A stretch of 64,000 nt of DNA, from the NCBI GenBank assembly GCA_009842325.1, contig VYFQ01000002.1, forward strand, positions 124,001 through 188,000, in the 5' to 3' direction. The translations under genes and the position numbers were made by a program. This DNA is from Acidimicrobiaceae bacterium. Its GTDB lineage: Bacteria > Actinomycetota > Acidimicrobiia > Acidimicrobiales > Aldehydirespiratoraceae. This document shows, piece after piece, positions 17,979-27,050 of this stretch (positions are counted from its first letter, which is position 1; every line of letters begins with the position of its first letter). Under the pieces are notes generated by a model. The model had not been told where the DNA came from, did not search any database, and was given only the letters and a program-made list of their open reading frames with translations.

Positions 17979-18851
17979 CTAGGCAGCCAGACGCTCGCGC
18001 ACCTGGACGAGGTTACCGCTGGGCTCGCGTAGGTACCCGGTGCGGGCTCCGATTCGGTCGTCGTGTGCCGGGGCGGCCACCTCGCCGAAGCCGGCGGCCA
18101 CCGCGTCCTGCCAGGCCGCGTCCACGTCGCCGGCCTGGTAGAGGATGGTTGAGATCACCGGTCCGTGGCGCTCCATCAAGGCGTGCTCGGCCTCGGTGCT
18201 GGGGGTGGCCAGCACGTTCACGCACTGGCGGCCCTCATAGGTATGGTCGGCCAGGTACACCAGCCCGTCGTTGGCGCTACGGGCATCGAGGATGATCCGC
18301 TGGCCCAGCACGTCGGTGTACCACTCGACCTGGCTGTCCAGGTCCCGGCACAGCTGCACCACGCCCAGGGTCTGCAGGCCGGGAAGCCCCACCGGGCGGA
18401 ACTCCACGTCGGGGGTCTTGAACTCGCTCGGGTAGGACATGATCTCCACCCAGCGGCCCTCGAGATCGATGGCCACGAAGCCGTGGTAGGTGTCGCCGAA
18501 CTCCTCGTACGGCATGGCCACGGTGGCGCCGTTGGACTGGAGGTGGTCGACGGTGTCGTATGCACTGGGCACGATCCAGCAGATGTGGTTGATGCCCGAG
18601 TCGTGCTCGGCGAACCAGCTGCGCTCGTACTCGAACTGGTAGGGCGGCGACTCCAACTGCATCTGGAAGGGGGCGCCGCAGGCCAGGAAGGTGTAGTCCA
18701 CGCCCCCCTCGCCGGTGTGGTGCAGGTCGGGGATCCCCTCCCAGTAGTAGGCCGGGATTGCGTGGTACCAGCGCAGCCAGTTCCACATGGCGTCGCGCGG
18801 GTGCTTCTCGAAGATGCACAGGTGGTGCAACTGGTAGGTCGGGTCGGTCAT
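17979..18851 (-). CDS. Two-domain VOC (dioxygenase-like) protein
   Basis: 290 residues. The first module opens with LHHLCIFEKH and contains INHICWIVP; the second starts near residue 150 (QTLGVVQLCRDLDSQVEWYTDVLGQ) and ends GNLVQVRERLAA. Some metal-ligand positions in the second module look degenerate (Gln for the usual His). It is the first gene of a two-gene minus operon and divergent from the Rieske-TPP fusion, with 157 bp between start codons. With the VOC at 13520 this makes three such proteins in 6 kb, suggesting an aromatic or enediol catabolic route. Confidence 0.83.
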   Translation of the reverse strand: MTDPTYQLHHLCIFEKHPRDAMWNWLRWYHAIPAYYWEGIPDLHHTGEGGVDYTFLACGAPFQMQLESPPYQFEYERSWFAEHDSGINHICWIVPSAYDTVDHLQSNGATVAMPYEEFGDTYHGFVAIDLEGRWVEIMSYPSEFKTPDVEFRPVGLPGLQTLGVVQLCRDLDSQVEWYTDVLGQRIILDARSANDGLVYLADHTYEGRQCVNVLATPSTEAEHALMERHGPVISTILYQAGDVDAAWQDAVAAGFGEVAAPAHDDRIGARTGYLREPSGNLVQVRERLAA

Positions 18852-19008
18852 GGCTTCTCCGGGCTGATCGCGTCCACGGTCCGGGAATCGGAGCCACGAT
18901 AGGTGGCAACCGTCGGCGGAGAGAACGCAGAGCGGAGATTGGGAGCAATCAGACAGAGCTTGCGGCCAATGTAGGTTGGGACTTCAACCAAGATCAGGAG
19001 CGACTGCC

Positions 19009-21027
19009 TTGCCCCCCACTGACGACACGGCGCCGAGCGTCGCCGAGCCGGCGTTGCCCGATGGCGAGTACGCCTGGCACAAGCTGGTTGATCTCGACGA
19101 GCTAGGCGACGGCCGGGTGATGACGGTGACGGTGGGCCACGAGAGCCTGTGCGTGACCCGCACGGCCGACGGTGGGTACGGCTGCCTGGGCAACGCCTGC
19201 CCGCATCAGGGCGGTCCGCTGGGGGAGGGCTCCATCGAGGGCGGCTGGCTGCGCTGCCCGTGGCACGGCTACGACTACTCGCCCAAGAACGGCAAGCCGC
19301 CGCCACCCTTCGACGACGCCCCGGCCGCCTACCGCACCGAGGTGCGCGCCGACGGCGTGTACGCGGCCCTGCCCGTGGAACGGCCCCGCGACCGCACCGT
19401 CTCCGACGTGTTGGTGGAGACCATGGTCGCCTGGGGCGCGACCCACGTCTTCGGCATGGTGGGCCACTCCAACCTCGGCTTCGCCGACGCGGTGCGCGCC
19501 GCCGAGGCCCGGGGCGACCTGACCTACATAGGCATCCGCCATGAGGGGGCCGCCTCGTTCGCGGCCTGCGCCTACGGAAAGCTCACCGGCGGGCTGGCCG
19601 CCTGCTTCGCCATCGCCGGCCCGGGTTCCACGAACCTGCTCACCGGGCTCTATGACGCCAAGATGGACCGGGCACCGGTGCTGGCCCTGTCGGGCCAGGT
19701 GCCCTCGGCGGTGCGGGGCCGAGGCGCCTTCCAGGACACCGACCTGTCGGCCGCGTTCGCCGATGTAGCCCGCTACTCGGCCACGGTGCAGTCCGGGTCC
19801 AACTATGCCGAACTCATGACCCTGGCCTGCAAGACCGCAATCGTCGAGCGGGACGTGGGCCACCTGGTGCTTCCTGACGAGGTGCAGGTGCTGCCCGCGC
19901 CCTCCGGCGCCCGGGGCGAACCGGGTTCCCCGCAGGGACGCACCGGCTCGCGGGCCGTGCAGCCGCCAGCCGAAGTGCTGGACGCCGCGGTCTCAGCGGT
20001 GGCCGGTGCGAGGCGGCCGCTGATCATCGTCGGTCACGGTGCCGGCGGCTCCATGGCCGACATCGTCGCCCTCGCCGAGCAGATCGGCGCACCGGTGGCC
20101 ACCACGTTCAAGGCCAAGGGTCTGATCGGAGACCACCATCCGCTGGCCTGCGGGGTGCTGGGCCGCTCGGGCACGCCCATCGCCAGCTGGTTCATGAACG
20201 AGGCCGACCTGCTGCTGACCTTCGGGGTGTCGTTCGCCAACCACACCGGCATCGCCGACTACAAGCCGACCGTCCAGGTCGACTTCGACCCCATGGCGCT
20301 AGGCCGGTTCCACTCGGTGGACGTGCCGGTGCTGGCCGAGGTCGGCGTGGCCGCCAGAGCCCTCGCGGAGGCGATGCCTGCCGACCGGCAGTGCCAGGAC
20401 CTGCGGCCCGAGGTGGCCGAGCGGTGGGCCATCTGGCGCGACGAGAAGGCCCGCCGCCGGGCCGACGACCGGGGCGAGGGCCTCAACGCCGCGTCGGTGT
20501 TCGACGCGCTCAGCCGGCTGGTGCCGGCCGACGCCATCGTGCCGGTGGACGTCGGCAACCACGCCTACTCCTTCGGCCGCTACTTCGAGACCCGGGGCCA
20601 GACCGTGCTGATGTCGGGCTACCTCGGCTCCATCGGCTTCGCGCTGCCTGCCGCCATGGGCTGCTGGGCCGCCACCCAGAGCCGGCCCGAGCACGCCGGC
20701 CGGGCGGTCGTCTCGGTGTCGGGCGACGGCGGTTTCGGCCAGTACGCCATGGAGCTCACCACCGCGGCCAAGCACGGCATGGACATCACCCACGTTCTGC
20801 TGAACAACAACGAGTTGGGCAAGATCTCCAAGGAGCAGAGAGCCGCCGAGCTCGACGTGTGGCAGACCTCGCTGCACAATCCCGACTTCGCGGCGTTCGC
20901 CGAGCTGTGCGGCGCCAGCGGCTTCCGGGTCACCGCGCTGGACGAGCTCGACGCTGCTGTCGAGGCGGCCATCGACCATCAGGGCCCCGCCCTGGTCGAG
21001 ATCCTCACCGACCCCCTGCTGGTCTAG
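19009..21027 (+). CDS. Rieske [2Fe-2S] domain fused to a TPP-dependent decarboxylase/acetolactate-synthase-like enzyme
   Basis: 672 residues from TTG 19009, chosen because CAGGAG lies eight bases upstream; an in-frame TTG at 18976 lacks this. Residues about 20-115 are a Rieske ferredoxin with Cys64-x-His66 and Cys83-x2-His86. From about residue 125 the chain is a complete TPP enzyme: N-terminal Pyr domain (ATHVFGMVGHSNLGF, with Glu in RHEGAASFAACAYGK), central Rossmann-like domain, and PP domain with GDGGFGQYAMEL near residue 573 followed by LLNNNELGK. The fusion suggests electrons from the decarboxylated intermediate may leave through the cluster, as in pyruvate oxidase chemistry, or that the cluster is regulatory. 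Substrate unknown. Confidence 0.88.
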   Translation: MPPTDDTAPSVAEPALPDGEYAWHKLVDLDELGDGRVMTVTVGHESLCVTRTADGGYGCLGNACPHQGGPLGEGSIEGGWLRCPWHGYDYSPKNGKPPPPFDDAPAAYRTEVRADGVYAALPVERPRDRTVSDVLVETMVAWGATHVFGMVGHSNLGFADAVRAAEARGDLTYIGIRHEGAASFAACAYGKLTGGLAACFAIAGPGSTNLLTGLYDAKMDRAPVLALSGQVPSAVRGRGAFQDTDLSAAFADVARYSATVQSGSNYAELMTLACKTAIVERDVGHLVLPDEVQVLPAPSGARGEPGSPQGRTGSRAVQPPAEVLDAAVSAVAGARRPLIIVGHGAGGSMADIVALAEQIGAPVATTFKAKGLIGDHHPLACGVLGRSGTPIASWFMNEADLLLTFGVSFANHTGIADYKPTVQVDFDPMALGRFHSVDVPVLAEVGVAARALAEAMPADRQCQDLRPEVAERWAIWRDEKARRRADDRGEGLNAASVFDALSRLVPADAIVPVDVGNHAYSFGRYFETRGQTVLMSGYLGSIGFALPAAMGCWAATQSRPEHAGRAVVSVSGDGGFGQYAMELTTAAKHGMDITHVLLNNNELGKISKEQRAAELDVWQTSLHNPDFAAFAELCGASGFRVTALDELDAAVEAAIDHQGPALVEILTDPLLV

Positions 21028-21127
21028 AGCCGCGGCCGGCACCGACCCGATCATCGCGTGAGGTGTCGGGGATGGTTCAGGGTCATCCCTGATTGGGCGA
21101 TGGGACGCCACTGGAGACGATGGAGCC

Positions 21128-22120
21128 GTGAACCCGCCAGCTACGGAGCCGCAGCCTGCGGTCAGGAACGGAACCGTGCGGCCGTATGATCCGCGGGTGA
21201 CCATCGTGGAGACGCAGGCGCTGACGCAGCGTTTCGGCTCCACTGTGGCCCTCGACGCTCTCGACCTCCAGATGCAGCCCGGCGTGACCGGGCTGGTGGG
21301 AGCCAACGGCGCGGGCAAGACCACGCTGCTCAACGCCATGCTGGGCCTGCGCATCCCGACGTCGGGATCGCTCACCGTGCTGGGCTACGACCCGCAGAGG
21401 GCGGGCCACAGGCTCAGGGCCAACGTGGGGTTCGCGCCCGAGCGCAACGTGCTGCCCGACGAGATGCGGGCGGTGGACTTCGTCCGCCACCTGTCCGAGG
21501 TGCAGGGCCTGCCCCGCGGCGAGGCCCGCAACCGCGCCTCGGACACGCTGTGGCTGGTCGGGCTGGGGGAGGAGCGCCTCCGGACGCTGGGCACCATGTC
21601 CACCGGCCAGCGCCAGCGGGTCAAGCTGGCGCAGGCCATCGCCTCCGATCCCAAGCTCGTGTTGCTCGACGAGCCCACCGACGGCCTCGATCCGGTGCAG
21701 CGCAGCGAGATGCTGACCCTCATCGGCCAGATCAGCCGGGACTTCTCGATCAACGTGGTGCTGTCGTCGCACCAGCTCGAAGAGGTCGAGCGGGTGTGCG
21801 ACAACATCGTGGCCCTTGACGCCGGCCGCCTCGTGGCCTGTGGGCCCATCAGCGACCTCATCGGGGCCGGTGACGGGATCACCCTCGAGCTAGTGGATGT
21901 GGCCGAGCCCGCCGGGTCGGTCGACGCCGTGGAGGCCGCGTTGCAGGCCGGCGGGATCGACGTCCGCCGCCACGAGGCCACGCTGGCGCTGCGGGGAGCG
22001 GCCTTTGAGGAGCTCTGTGACCGGTCCCGCGACGCGGTGGCCGCCGCCGGCGCCCGCATCCGCCGCCTCGAGACCCGGCGCCGCACGCTCGAGGACCTCT
22101 TCGAGGACGCCGCCCGATGA
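21128..22120 (+). CDS. ABC transporter ATP-binding protein (ABC-2 exporter type)
   Basis: 330 residues from GTG 21128; an in-frame GTG at 21197 would begin just before the conserved domain. Walker A is GANGAGKTT, the signature STGQRQRVKLAQAI, Walker B LVLLDEPTDGLD, and the switch His is in LSSHQLEEVERVC. The C-terminal 100 residues form an accessory domain typical of drug, lipid or antibiotic exporter ATPases. It overlaps the following permease by ATGA. First of a four-gene exporter operon with two ATPases and two permeases. Confidence 0.92.
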   Translation: MNPPATEPQPAVRNGTVRPYDPRVTIVETQALTQRFGSTVALDALDLQMQPGVTGLVGANGAGKTTLLNAMLGLRIPTSGSLTVLGYDPQRAGHRLRANVGFAPERNVLPDEMRAVDFVRHLSEVQGLPRGEARNRASDTLWLVGLGEERLRTLGTMSTGQRQRVKLAQAIASDPKLVLLDEPTDGLDPVQRSEMLTLIGQISRDFSINVVLSSHQLEEVERVCDNIVALDAGRLVACGPISDLIGAGDGITLELVDVAEPAGSVDAVEAALQAGGIDVRRHEATLALRGAAFEELCDRSRDAVAAAGARIRRLETRRRTLEDLFEDAAR

Positions 22121-23082
22121 GCGACACTCCAGCACCGAATTCCAGCCCGGCCGCGGCCGGCGAGGCCGCTCAGATCATCGACCGGGGCTACCGGTCCTAC
22201 GACGGCCCCCGCACCGGGCTGCCCGGGTCGATCCGCTCGGTGGTGCGCTACTCGGTGCGCCACACCCTCGGTCTGGGCCGGGCGGCCCGGCACAAGATCC
22301 TGCCGTGGCTCGCAGTAGTCATCGCACTGGTACCGGCGGTGGTCTTCGTGGGGCTGGCCGTCGTGCTCGACATCGACATGATCGAGGACGAGATCCTGCC
22401 CGACTACCACGAGTACTACGGCTTCATCACCACCGCCCTGTTCTTCTACTGCGCCATCATCGTGCCCGACATCCTGGTGGCCGACCGCCGCAACGGGATG
22501 CTCCAGCTGTACCTGTCGACCCCGCTGCAGCGGTGGAGCTACCTCGCTTCGAAGGCGCTGGCGGTGGCGGCCGCGCTGGCCGTGCTCACGATGGGGCCCG
22601 TGCTGTTCCTGCTGGTGGCCCGCACCATCGAGGGCTCCGGGCCCGACGGGCTCATCGAGTGGATCAAGATCTTCGTGCGCATCATCGCGGCCGGTGGGGC
22701 CATCTCCGCGGCGTTCACCATGGCCAGCCTGGCCGCAGCCAGCCTCACCGACCGGCGGCTCTTCGCCACCATCGGCGTGGTCGTGCTGCTGTGGGGCAGC
22801 AGCTTCACGACCCTGGCGCTGGTGGAGGCCGCCGACATGAGCGCGCAGGTCTACGCCTTCGACCTCGGCGGGATCGCCGACGAGCTCAAGAACCGGATCT
22901 ACGGCGTCGAGGGGTTGGATCCCTTCGGAGCGCCGGAAGCCCGCGAGGAAGATGCGTTCCAGCCCGGGGCCGGACGGGAACAGCTGTCCACCCGGTTCGT
23001 GGTGGCGGCCAACTTCGCGTGGGTGGCCCTGGGCTCGGCCGTGGTGTGGTGGCGCTACCGGCGACTGGCGCTGAGCCGATGA
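22117..23082 (+). CDS. ABC-2-type permease
   Basis: 321-residue membrane protein. A cytoplasmic N-terminus of about 65 residues contains RGYRSYDGPRTG, a motif seen before the first helix in some actinobacterial ABC-2 permeases. About six hydrophobic segments follow. VADRRNGMLQLYLSTPLQRWSYLASK is the conserved cytoplasmic coupling loop. It overlaps both ATPase genes by ATGA. Likely exports or flips a hydrophobic or lipidic compound; substrate unknown. Confidence 0.87.
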   Translation: MSDTPAPNSSPAAAGEAAQIIDRGYRSYDGPRTGLPGSIRSVVRYSVRHTLGLGRAARHKILPWLAVVIALVPAVVFVGLAVVLDIDMIEDEILPDYHEYYGFITTALFFYCAIIVPDILVADRRNGMLQLYLSTPLQRWSYLASKALAVAAALAVLTMGPVLFLLVARTIEGSGPDGLIEWIKIFVRIIAAGGAISAAFTMASLAAASLTDRRLFATIGVVVLLWGSSFTTLALVEAADMSAQVYAFDLGGIADELKNRIYGVEGLDPFGAPEAREEDAFQPGAGREQLSTRFVVAANFAWVALGSAVVWWRYRRLALSR

Positions 23083-24035
23083 GCCTTATCCCACCCCCTC
23101 CCGCGCCGCCGAGTAATGGTGCGGCCATGGTCGAGGTGAACGGCGTGTCGAAGGTGTTCGGGGACGTTGTGGCGGTGTCCGATGTGAGCTTCTCGGTTCG
23201 GGCCGGCGTCACTGCCCTGCTCGGGCCCAACGGCGCCGGCAAGTCCACCCTGTTCAGGGTGATGTGCGGGCTTACCCCGCCCACCAAGGGCACCGTCCGG
23301 GTGCTGGGCGCCGACGCCCGCCGCGACCGCGACGTCCGGGGCCGCATCGGCCTCGCCCCGCAGCAGGACGGCTTGTTCGACCGGCTCAGCGCCCTGCAGT
23401 TCGTGACCCTGGCCGCGGCCACCGAGGCGGTGGCCGAGCCGGAGCCCGCCGCCCGGCGGGCCCTTGGAGTGGTGGACCTCGACCCCGACGACTCCAAGCG
23501 GGTGTCGGGCTTCTCCAAGGGCATGCGCCAGCGGGTGAAGCTGGCCGCCGCCCTGGTGCACGACCCCGATGTACTGATCCTCGACGAGCCCCTCACCGGG
23601 CTGGACCCTGTGCAGCGGCGCCGCATGATCGAGCTGTTCCACGGGCTGGGTGATGAGGGCCGATGCGTGCTGGTGTCGAGCCACGTCCTCGAGGAGGTCG
23701 CCCGCCTCGGCTCCCGGATCCTTGTGATCGCCCAGGGACGCCTGGCTGCCACCGGCGACTACCGCGAGCTGCGCGAGCTCATGGACGACCGCCCCCACCG
23801 CATCCGCATCGCCGTGGACCGGCCCCGGCAGTTCGCGGCCGCTCTGGTGGAGTCGGGCACGGCCGTGGGAGTTAGCGTCGGCGCGGACTCCCTCGTCGTG
23901 GACACACGCGACGTCGACCGCCTGGGGCGGGAGGTCGCTCCGCTGGCGCAACGCCTCGAGGCCCGCCTGTCGCGGGTCGTCCCCCTCGACGAGGACCTCG
24001 AGTCGGTGTTCCGCTACCTGGTGGAGAAGCGATGA
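23079..24035 (+). CDS. ABC transporter ATP-binding protein (second of operon)
   Basis: 318 residues from the ATG in the ATGA overlap with the permease. Walker A is GPNGAGKST, the signature FSKGMRQRVKLAAAL, Walker B LILDEPLTGLDPVQRRR, and the switch His in SSHVLEEVARLG. It is about as similar to exporter ATPases as to the first ATPase of the operon, so each permease probably has its own ATPase or the two form a heteromeric exporter. It ends EKR-TGA, which is repeated 38 bp downstream. Confidence 0.92.
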   Translation: MSLIPPPPAPPSNGAAMVEVNGVSKVFGDVVAVSDVSFSVRAGVTALLGPNGAGKSTLFRVMCGLTPPTKGTVRVLGADARRDRDVRGRIGLAPQQDGLFDRLSALQFVTLAAATEAVAEPEPAARRALGVVDLDPDDSKRVSGFSKGMRQRVKLAAALVHDPDVLILDEPLTGLDPVQRRRMIELFHGLGDEGRCVLVSSHVLEEVARLGSRILVIAQGRLAATGDYRELRELMDDRPHRIRIAVDRPRQFAAALVESGTAVGVSVGADSLVVDTRDVDRLGREVAPLAQRLEARLSRVVPLDEDLESVFRYLVEKR

Positions 24036-24075
24036 CTCATCAGCCGTCCCTGTCCGGGATCGAGAAGCGATGACT
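24024..24075 (+). repeat. 14-bp direct repeat flanking a gene junction
   Basis: GAGAAGCGATGACT occurs at 24024-24037 and again at 24062-24075. The copies contain the last codons and stop of the ATPase, and the stop of the mini-ORF plus the permease start, respectively. The 38-bp unit looks like a tandem duplication of the ATPase/permease junction. Confidence 0.85.
24032..24073 (+). CDS. 13-codon mini-ORF bridging ATPase and permease (candidate coupling ORF)
   Basis: Encodes MTHQPSLSGIEKR. Its ATG overlaps the ATPase stop as ATGA, and its stop overlaps the permease ATG as ATGA, so ribosomes could re-initiate twice without leaving the mRNA. It ends in the same EKR-stop as the ATPase because it arose from the 14-bp repeat. 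It may have no product of its own and serve only to pass ribosomes across the duplicated junction. Confidence 0.4.
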   Translation: MTHQPSLSGIEKR

Positions 24076-24858
24076 GCGCCGACCCCGCCCCGGACCCGCC
24101 GCCATGTGCCCAGCCTCCGGGCCGCGGCGCTGACCTACCAGGTGCTGGTCCGCCAAGTCCTCACCCCCGGAAAGATCGTCGCGCTGGGCGCGCTCGGCGC
24201 GCTGATGATGCTGGTCGGCTGGGTGGTCGGCCTCAACGCCGGCGACGGCGGACAGGACGCGGCCGAGCTGCTGAGGGACGGCGCCGGCTACGCCGACGGC
24301 TTCGGGCTGATCATCATCGTGCCCATCGTGTCGCTGGTGTTCGGCTCGTCCGTGCTGGGGGAGACCCGCGAGGACGGCACCCTCGTCTACCTCTGGCTAC
24401 GCCCCATGGCCCGCGCCCCGGTGGTGGCCGGGGCGGCCGCCGCCGCAGCCACGGCGGCACTGCCCCTGACGGTGATCCCGACCGCAGCGGGCGGCTGGCT
24501 GGCGGCCGACGGGGTCGCGGGGTCCGCTGACCTGGCCCTCGGCGCTGCAGCTGCGGCCGCCTTGGGCACCGCCGCCTACTCGTCGCTGTTCGTGCTGGTC
24601 GGCCTGCTCCTCAAGAAGCCGATCATCTGGGGCATCGGCTACGTGCTCCTGTGGGAGGGCCTGGCCGTGGGGCTCGGCGACTTCGCGGCCCGCCTGTCGC
24701 TGAGGGGCTACACCCGGTCGGTGCTCAGCCACCTCGGCGGGATCGACTACGGCTTCGACCCCTACACGACCACTACCGCACTCGTGGTTCTGGCAGCGGT
24801 ATCGGTCGTCGGCCTGATCCTGGCCGCGGTCAGGCTCAACCGCCTCGACGTCGCCTGA
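24070..24858 (+). CDS. ABC-2-type permease (second of operon)
   Basis: 262 residues, with about six hydrophobic helices after a basic N-terminus. GETREDGTLVYLWLRPMARAPVV is the coupling loop, the counterpart of the loop in the first permease. The helices near residues 115-165 are extremely Ala-rich. Start ATG 24070 lies in the second copy of the junction repeat. Partner of the ATPase at 23079. Confidence 0.86.
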   Translation: MTAPTPPRTRRHVPSLRAAALTYQVLVRQVLTPGKIVALGALGALMMLVGWVVGLNAGDGGQDAAELLRDGAGYADGFGLIIIVPIVSLVFGSSVLGETREDGTLVYLWLRPMARAPVVAGAAAAAATAALPLTVIPTAAGGWLAADGVAGSADLALGAAAAAALGTAAYSSLFVLVGLLLKKPIIWGIGYVLLWEGLAVGLGDFAARLSLRGYTRSVLSHLGGIDYGFDPYTTTTALVVLAAVSVVGLILAAVRLNRLDVA

Positions 24859-24875
24859 GCGCTCCAGGTCTTGCG

Positions 24876-25652
24876 CTAGCGGCCGGTGAAGGTGGCCTTG
24901 CCCGGGCCCTTCTCCATGAAGCTGGCCACACCGATTACGGAGTCGTCGGTGGTGAAACACTCGCCAAAGTGCTCGGTCTCGCGGGCCACCGCGTCGGCCA
25001 GCGACAGCGGCAGGCCGTCCATCACCGCCTGCTTGGCCATGCGCAGCGCCGCGGGTCCGGCCGCGTAGCCCGCGGCCATCTCGACGGCCGCGTCGTAGGT
25101 CTCCTCGGCTGGATGCACCGCCGAGACGAGGCCGATGGCGAGGGCCTCGTCGGGGTAAACGTTGCGGCCGGTGTAGATGATCTCTTTGGCCTTGGTTATG
25201 CCGACGAGCCGGGGAAGGCGCTGGGTGCCCCCGCCGCCGGGAATGATGCCCAGCTTGATCTCGGGCTGGCCGAACACCGCGTCGTCGGCCGCCACCCGGA
25301 ACTCGGCGGCCATGGCCAGCTCCATGCCGCCGCCCAGCGCATAGCCGTTGACGGCCGCCACCGTGATCTGGGGCATGTTCTCAACCGCCAGGAAGGCGTC
25401 GTTGAACTGGCGCGACAGCGCCTGGGCCTCCGCCGGAGCGAGGCCGGTGAAGCCGCCGATGTCGGCGCCGGCCGCGAAGATCCGGGGCCCGCCCCAGATC
25501 ACGGCCGCCCTCACGTCGGGGTCGGCCCCGACCGCGTTGGCGGCCTCGGTCAACTCGGCGAGCACCTGGGGGTTGAGCGCGTTCATCTTGGGCCGGTCGA
25601 CGCGGATGGTGGCCACGCCACTGCTGGTCTCGACTCGAACGAAGTCGCCCAC
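24876..25652 (-). CDS. Enoyl-CoA hydratase/isomerase (crotonase family)
   Basis: 258 residues with all crotonase landmarks: oxyanion-hole stretches [11 protein letters not shown] and [19 protein letters not shown], and catalytic Glu in both GGGMEL and [15 protein letters not shown]. The two-Glu pattern is that of a hydratase rather than an isomerase. It adds water to 2-enoyl-CoA in fatty-acid or branched-chain degradation. Convergent with the exporter operon and divergent from an SDR, with 91 bp between start codons. Confidence 0.92.
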   Translation of the reverse strand: MGDFVRVETSSGVATIRVDRPKMNALNPQVLAELTEAANAVGADPDVRAAVIWGGPRIFAAGADIGGFTGLAPAEAQALSRQFNDAFLAVENMPQITVAAVNGYALGGGMELAMAAEFRVAADDAVFGQPEIKLGIIPGGGGTQRLPRLVGITKAKEIIYTGRNVYPDEALAIGLVSAVHPAEETYDAAVEMAAGYAAGPAALRMAKQAVMDGLPLSLADAVARETEHFGECFTTDDSVIGVASFMEKGPGKATFTGR

Positions 25653-25743
25653 GGCTCTCTCCTACCTGTCGCACTGGCTGCGGGCCAGCAACCCTACTGG
25701 CCGCACCTGCGCAGTATCGTCAGCCGGGATCGAAGGGAGACGC

Positions 25744-26547
25744 ATGGCTCTGACCCCCGACAGCGTCCTGCTCACCGACCGGGTGGCGGTGGTGACCGGC
25801 GCGGCCCGAGGCATCGGCGCCGCCACGGCGGTGGCTATGGCCCGCTTCGGCGCCGACGTGGCGATCTTCGACAAGGATCCCACCCTGCTGCCCGACGTAG
25901 TCCAGCAGGTGGAGTCGGCGGGCCGCCGCTGCCTGTCAGACGTGCTCGACGCCCGCGACGACGACGCGGTGGCCGCCTTCATGCAGCGCACCCGCGACGA
26001 GCTCGGCCCTATCGACGTGCTCGTCAACAACGCGGGCGGGACCTTCCGGGCCCGCTTCGACGACACTTCCCCCAAGGGGGAGCACACCCTGATCCGCGAG
26101 AACTTCTCCACCGTCACCAACTGCGTGCGGCACGGGATCCCGCTGATGTCCGACGGCGGCGCCATCATCAACGTCACCTCGGTGGAGGCCTACCACGCCG
26201 CCCCCATGTTCGGGGTGTACGCGGCCATGAAGGCGGCGGTGGAGCAGTTCACCAAGACCCTTGCTCTGGAGTACGGGCATCGGGGCATCCGGGTGAACTG
26301 CGTGGCGCCCGACATGATGCCCACGCCCGGCGACGAGGTGCTGGCCGAGCAGGCCAGCTCGTTGATGGACGGCCTGTACCCCACGCCGCTGCGCCGCAAG
26401 GGCGACGCGGAGGAGTGCGCGTCGGTGATCGTGTTCCTGGCCTCGGACATGGCCAGCTTCGTCACCGGCGAGTCCATCCTCGTGGACGGGGGCACGGTGG
26501 CCGCCGGCAGCTGGAAGACCCGCTTCGACGGCTCCTTCGGCCTGTAA
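25744..26547 (+). CDS. Short-chain dehydrogenase/reductase (SDR)
   Basis: 267 residues from ATG 25744. Cofactor motif TGAARGIG near residue 19, NNAG, NVTSVEAYHAAPMFGVYAAMK with the Tyr-x3-Lys pair, and the closing VDGG. The GGTFRARFDDTSPKGEHTLIRENF loop is longer than usual and could shape the substrate pocket. Substrate unknown; next to an enoyl-CoA hydratase, so a 3-hydroxyacyl or alcohol step is plausible. Confidence 0.9.
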   Translation: MALTPDSVLLTDRVAVVTGAARGIGAATAVAMARFGADVAIFDKDPTLLPDVVQQVESAGRRCLSDVLDARDDDAVAAFMQRTRDELGPIDVLVNNAGGTFRARFDDTSPKGEHTLIRENFSTVTNCVRHGIPLMSDGGAIINVTSVEAYHAAPMFGVYAAMKAAVEQFTKTLALEYGHRGIRVNCVAPDMMPTPGDEVLAEQASSLMDGLYPTPLRRKGDAEECASVIVFLASDMASFVTGESILVDGGTVAAGSWKTRFDGSFGL

Positions 26548-26562
26548 CGCCCGGCAGTCCCG

Positions 26563-27030
26563 CTACGTGACGACGTTGGGGCGGGGCAGGCCCTGGGCCT
26601 CGCACATGGCGTAGTAGGCGGCCAGCACGCCCGGCCCGTCGGTGATCGACTCCACGTTGCCGTCGGCGTCGAGGTTGAGGTTCACGCCGTGTATCTGGAA
26701 CCACACGTCGGTCGGCTCGGTGTTGTCGTCAGGCGTGGCGAGCGTGTGGACACTGCCGGCCGGCTCGAACAGGAAGGACCCGGCCCGGTTGACCTCCGGG
26801 TACTCGAGGTACTTCCAGGCGCCGCTGAGGGTGTGGGCGTACACCGGTCCGGTATGGCGATGGGTCTGGATCACCACGCCGGGGGCGAACCGGTTGCGCA
26901 CGATCCACAGGCCCTCGTCGTCGCGCACCATCAGCACCTTGAGCTCGATGCCGCCCCCGGCGTCCGCCCACGGGATCTCCTCCTCACCCCGGTGGATGGT
27001 GGTGGGCGTCTCGACCGCGGTGACGGACAT
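26563..27030 (-). CDS. Cupin-domain protein (acetophenone-dioxygenase-like)
   Basis: 155-residue single cupin resembling 2,4'-dihydroxyacetophenone dioxygenase and ChrR-type cupins. Metal ligands are suggested by QTHRHTGPVYAHTLSG (three His) and a further His in GSVHTLATP. ATG 27030 has a near-perfect AGGAGG six bases upstream, so it should be well translated. It could be an iron-dependent C-C bond-cleaving dioxygenase or simply a ligand-binding cupin. Confidence 0.8.
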   Translation of the reverse strand: MSVTAVETPTTIHRGEEEIPWADAGGGIELKVLMVRDDEGLWIVRNRFAPGVVIQTHRHTGPVYAHTLSGAWKYLEYPEVNRAGSFLFEPAGSVHTLATPDDNTEPTDVWFQIHGVNLNLDADGNVESITDGPGVLAAYYAMCEAQGLPRPNVVT

Positions 27031-27050
27031 GTCGTTCCCTCCTGGCTCTG

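Noticed and set aside
21060..21095. Terminator after the Rieske-TPP gene
   Set aside because: Several short competing stems (6 bp and 4 bp) can be drawn but none is strong or followed by T residues.
24651..26570. 640-codon plus-strand open frame spanning enoyl-CoA hydratase and SDR
   Set aside because: It crosses three real genes in other frames and has no coherent domain.
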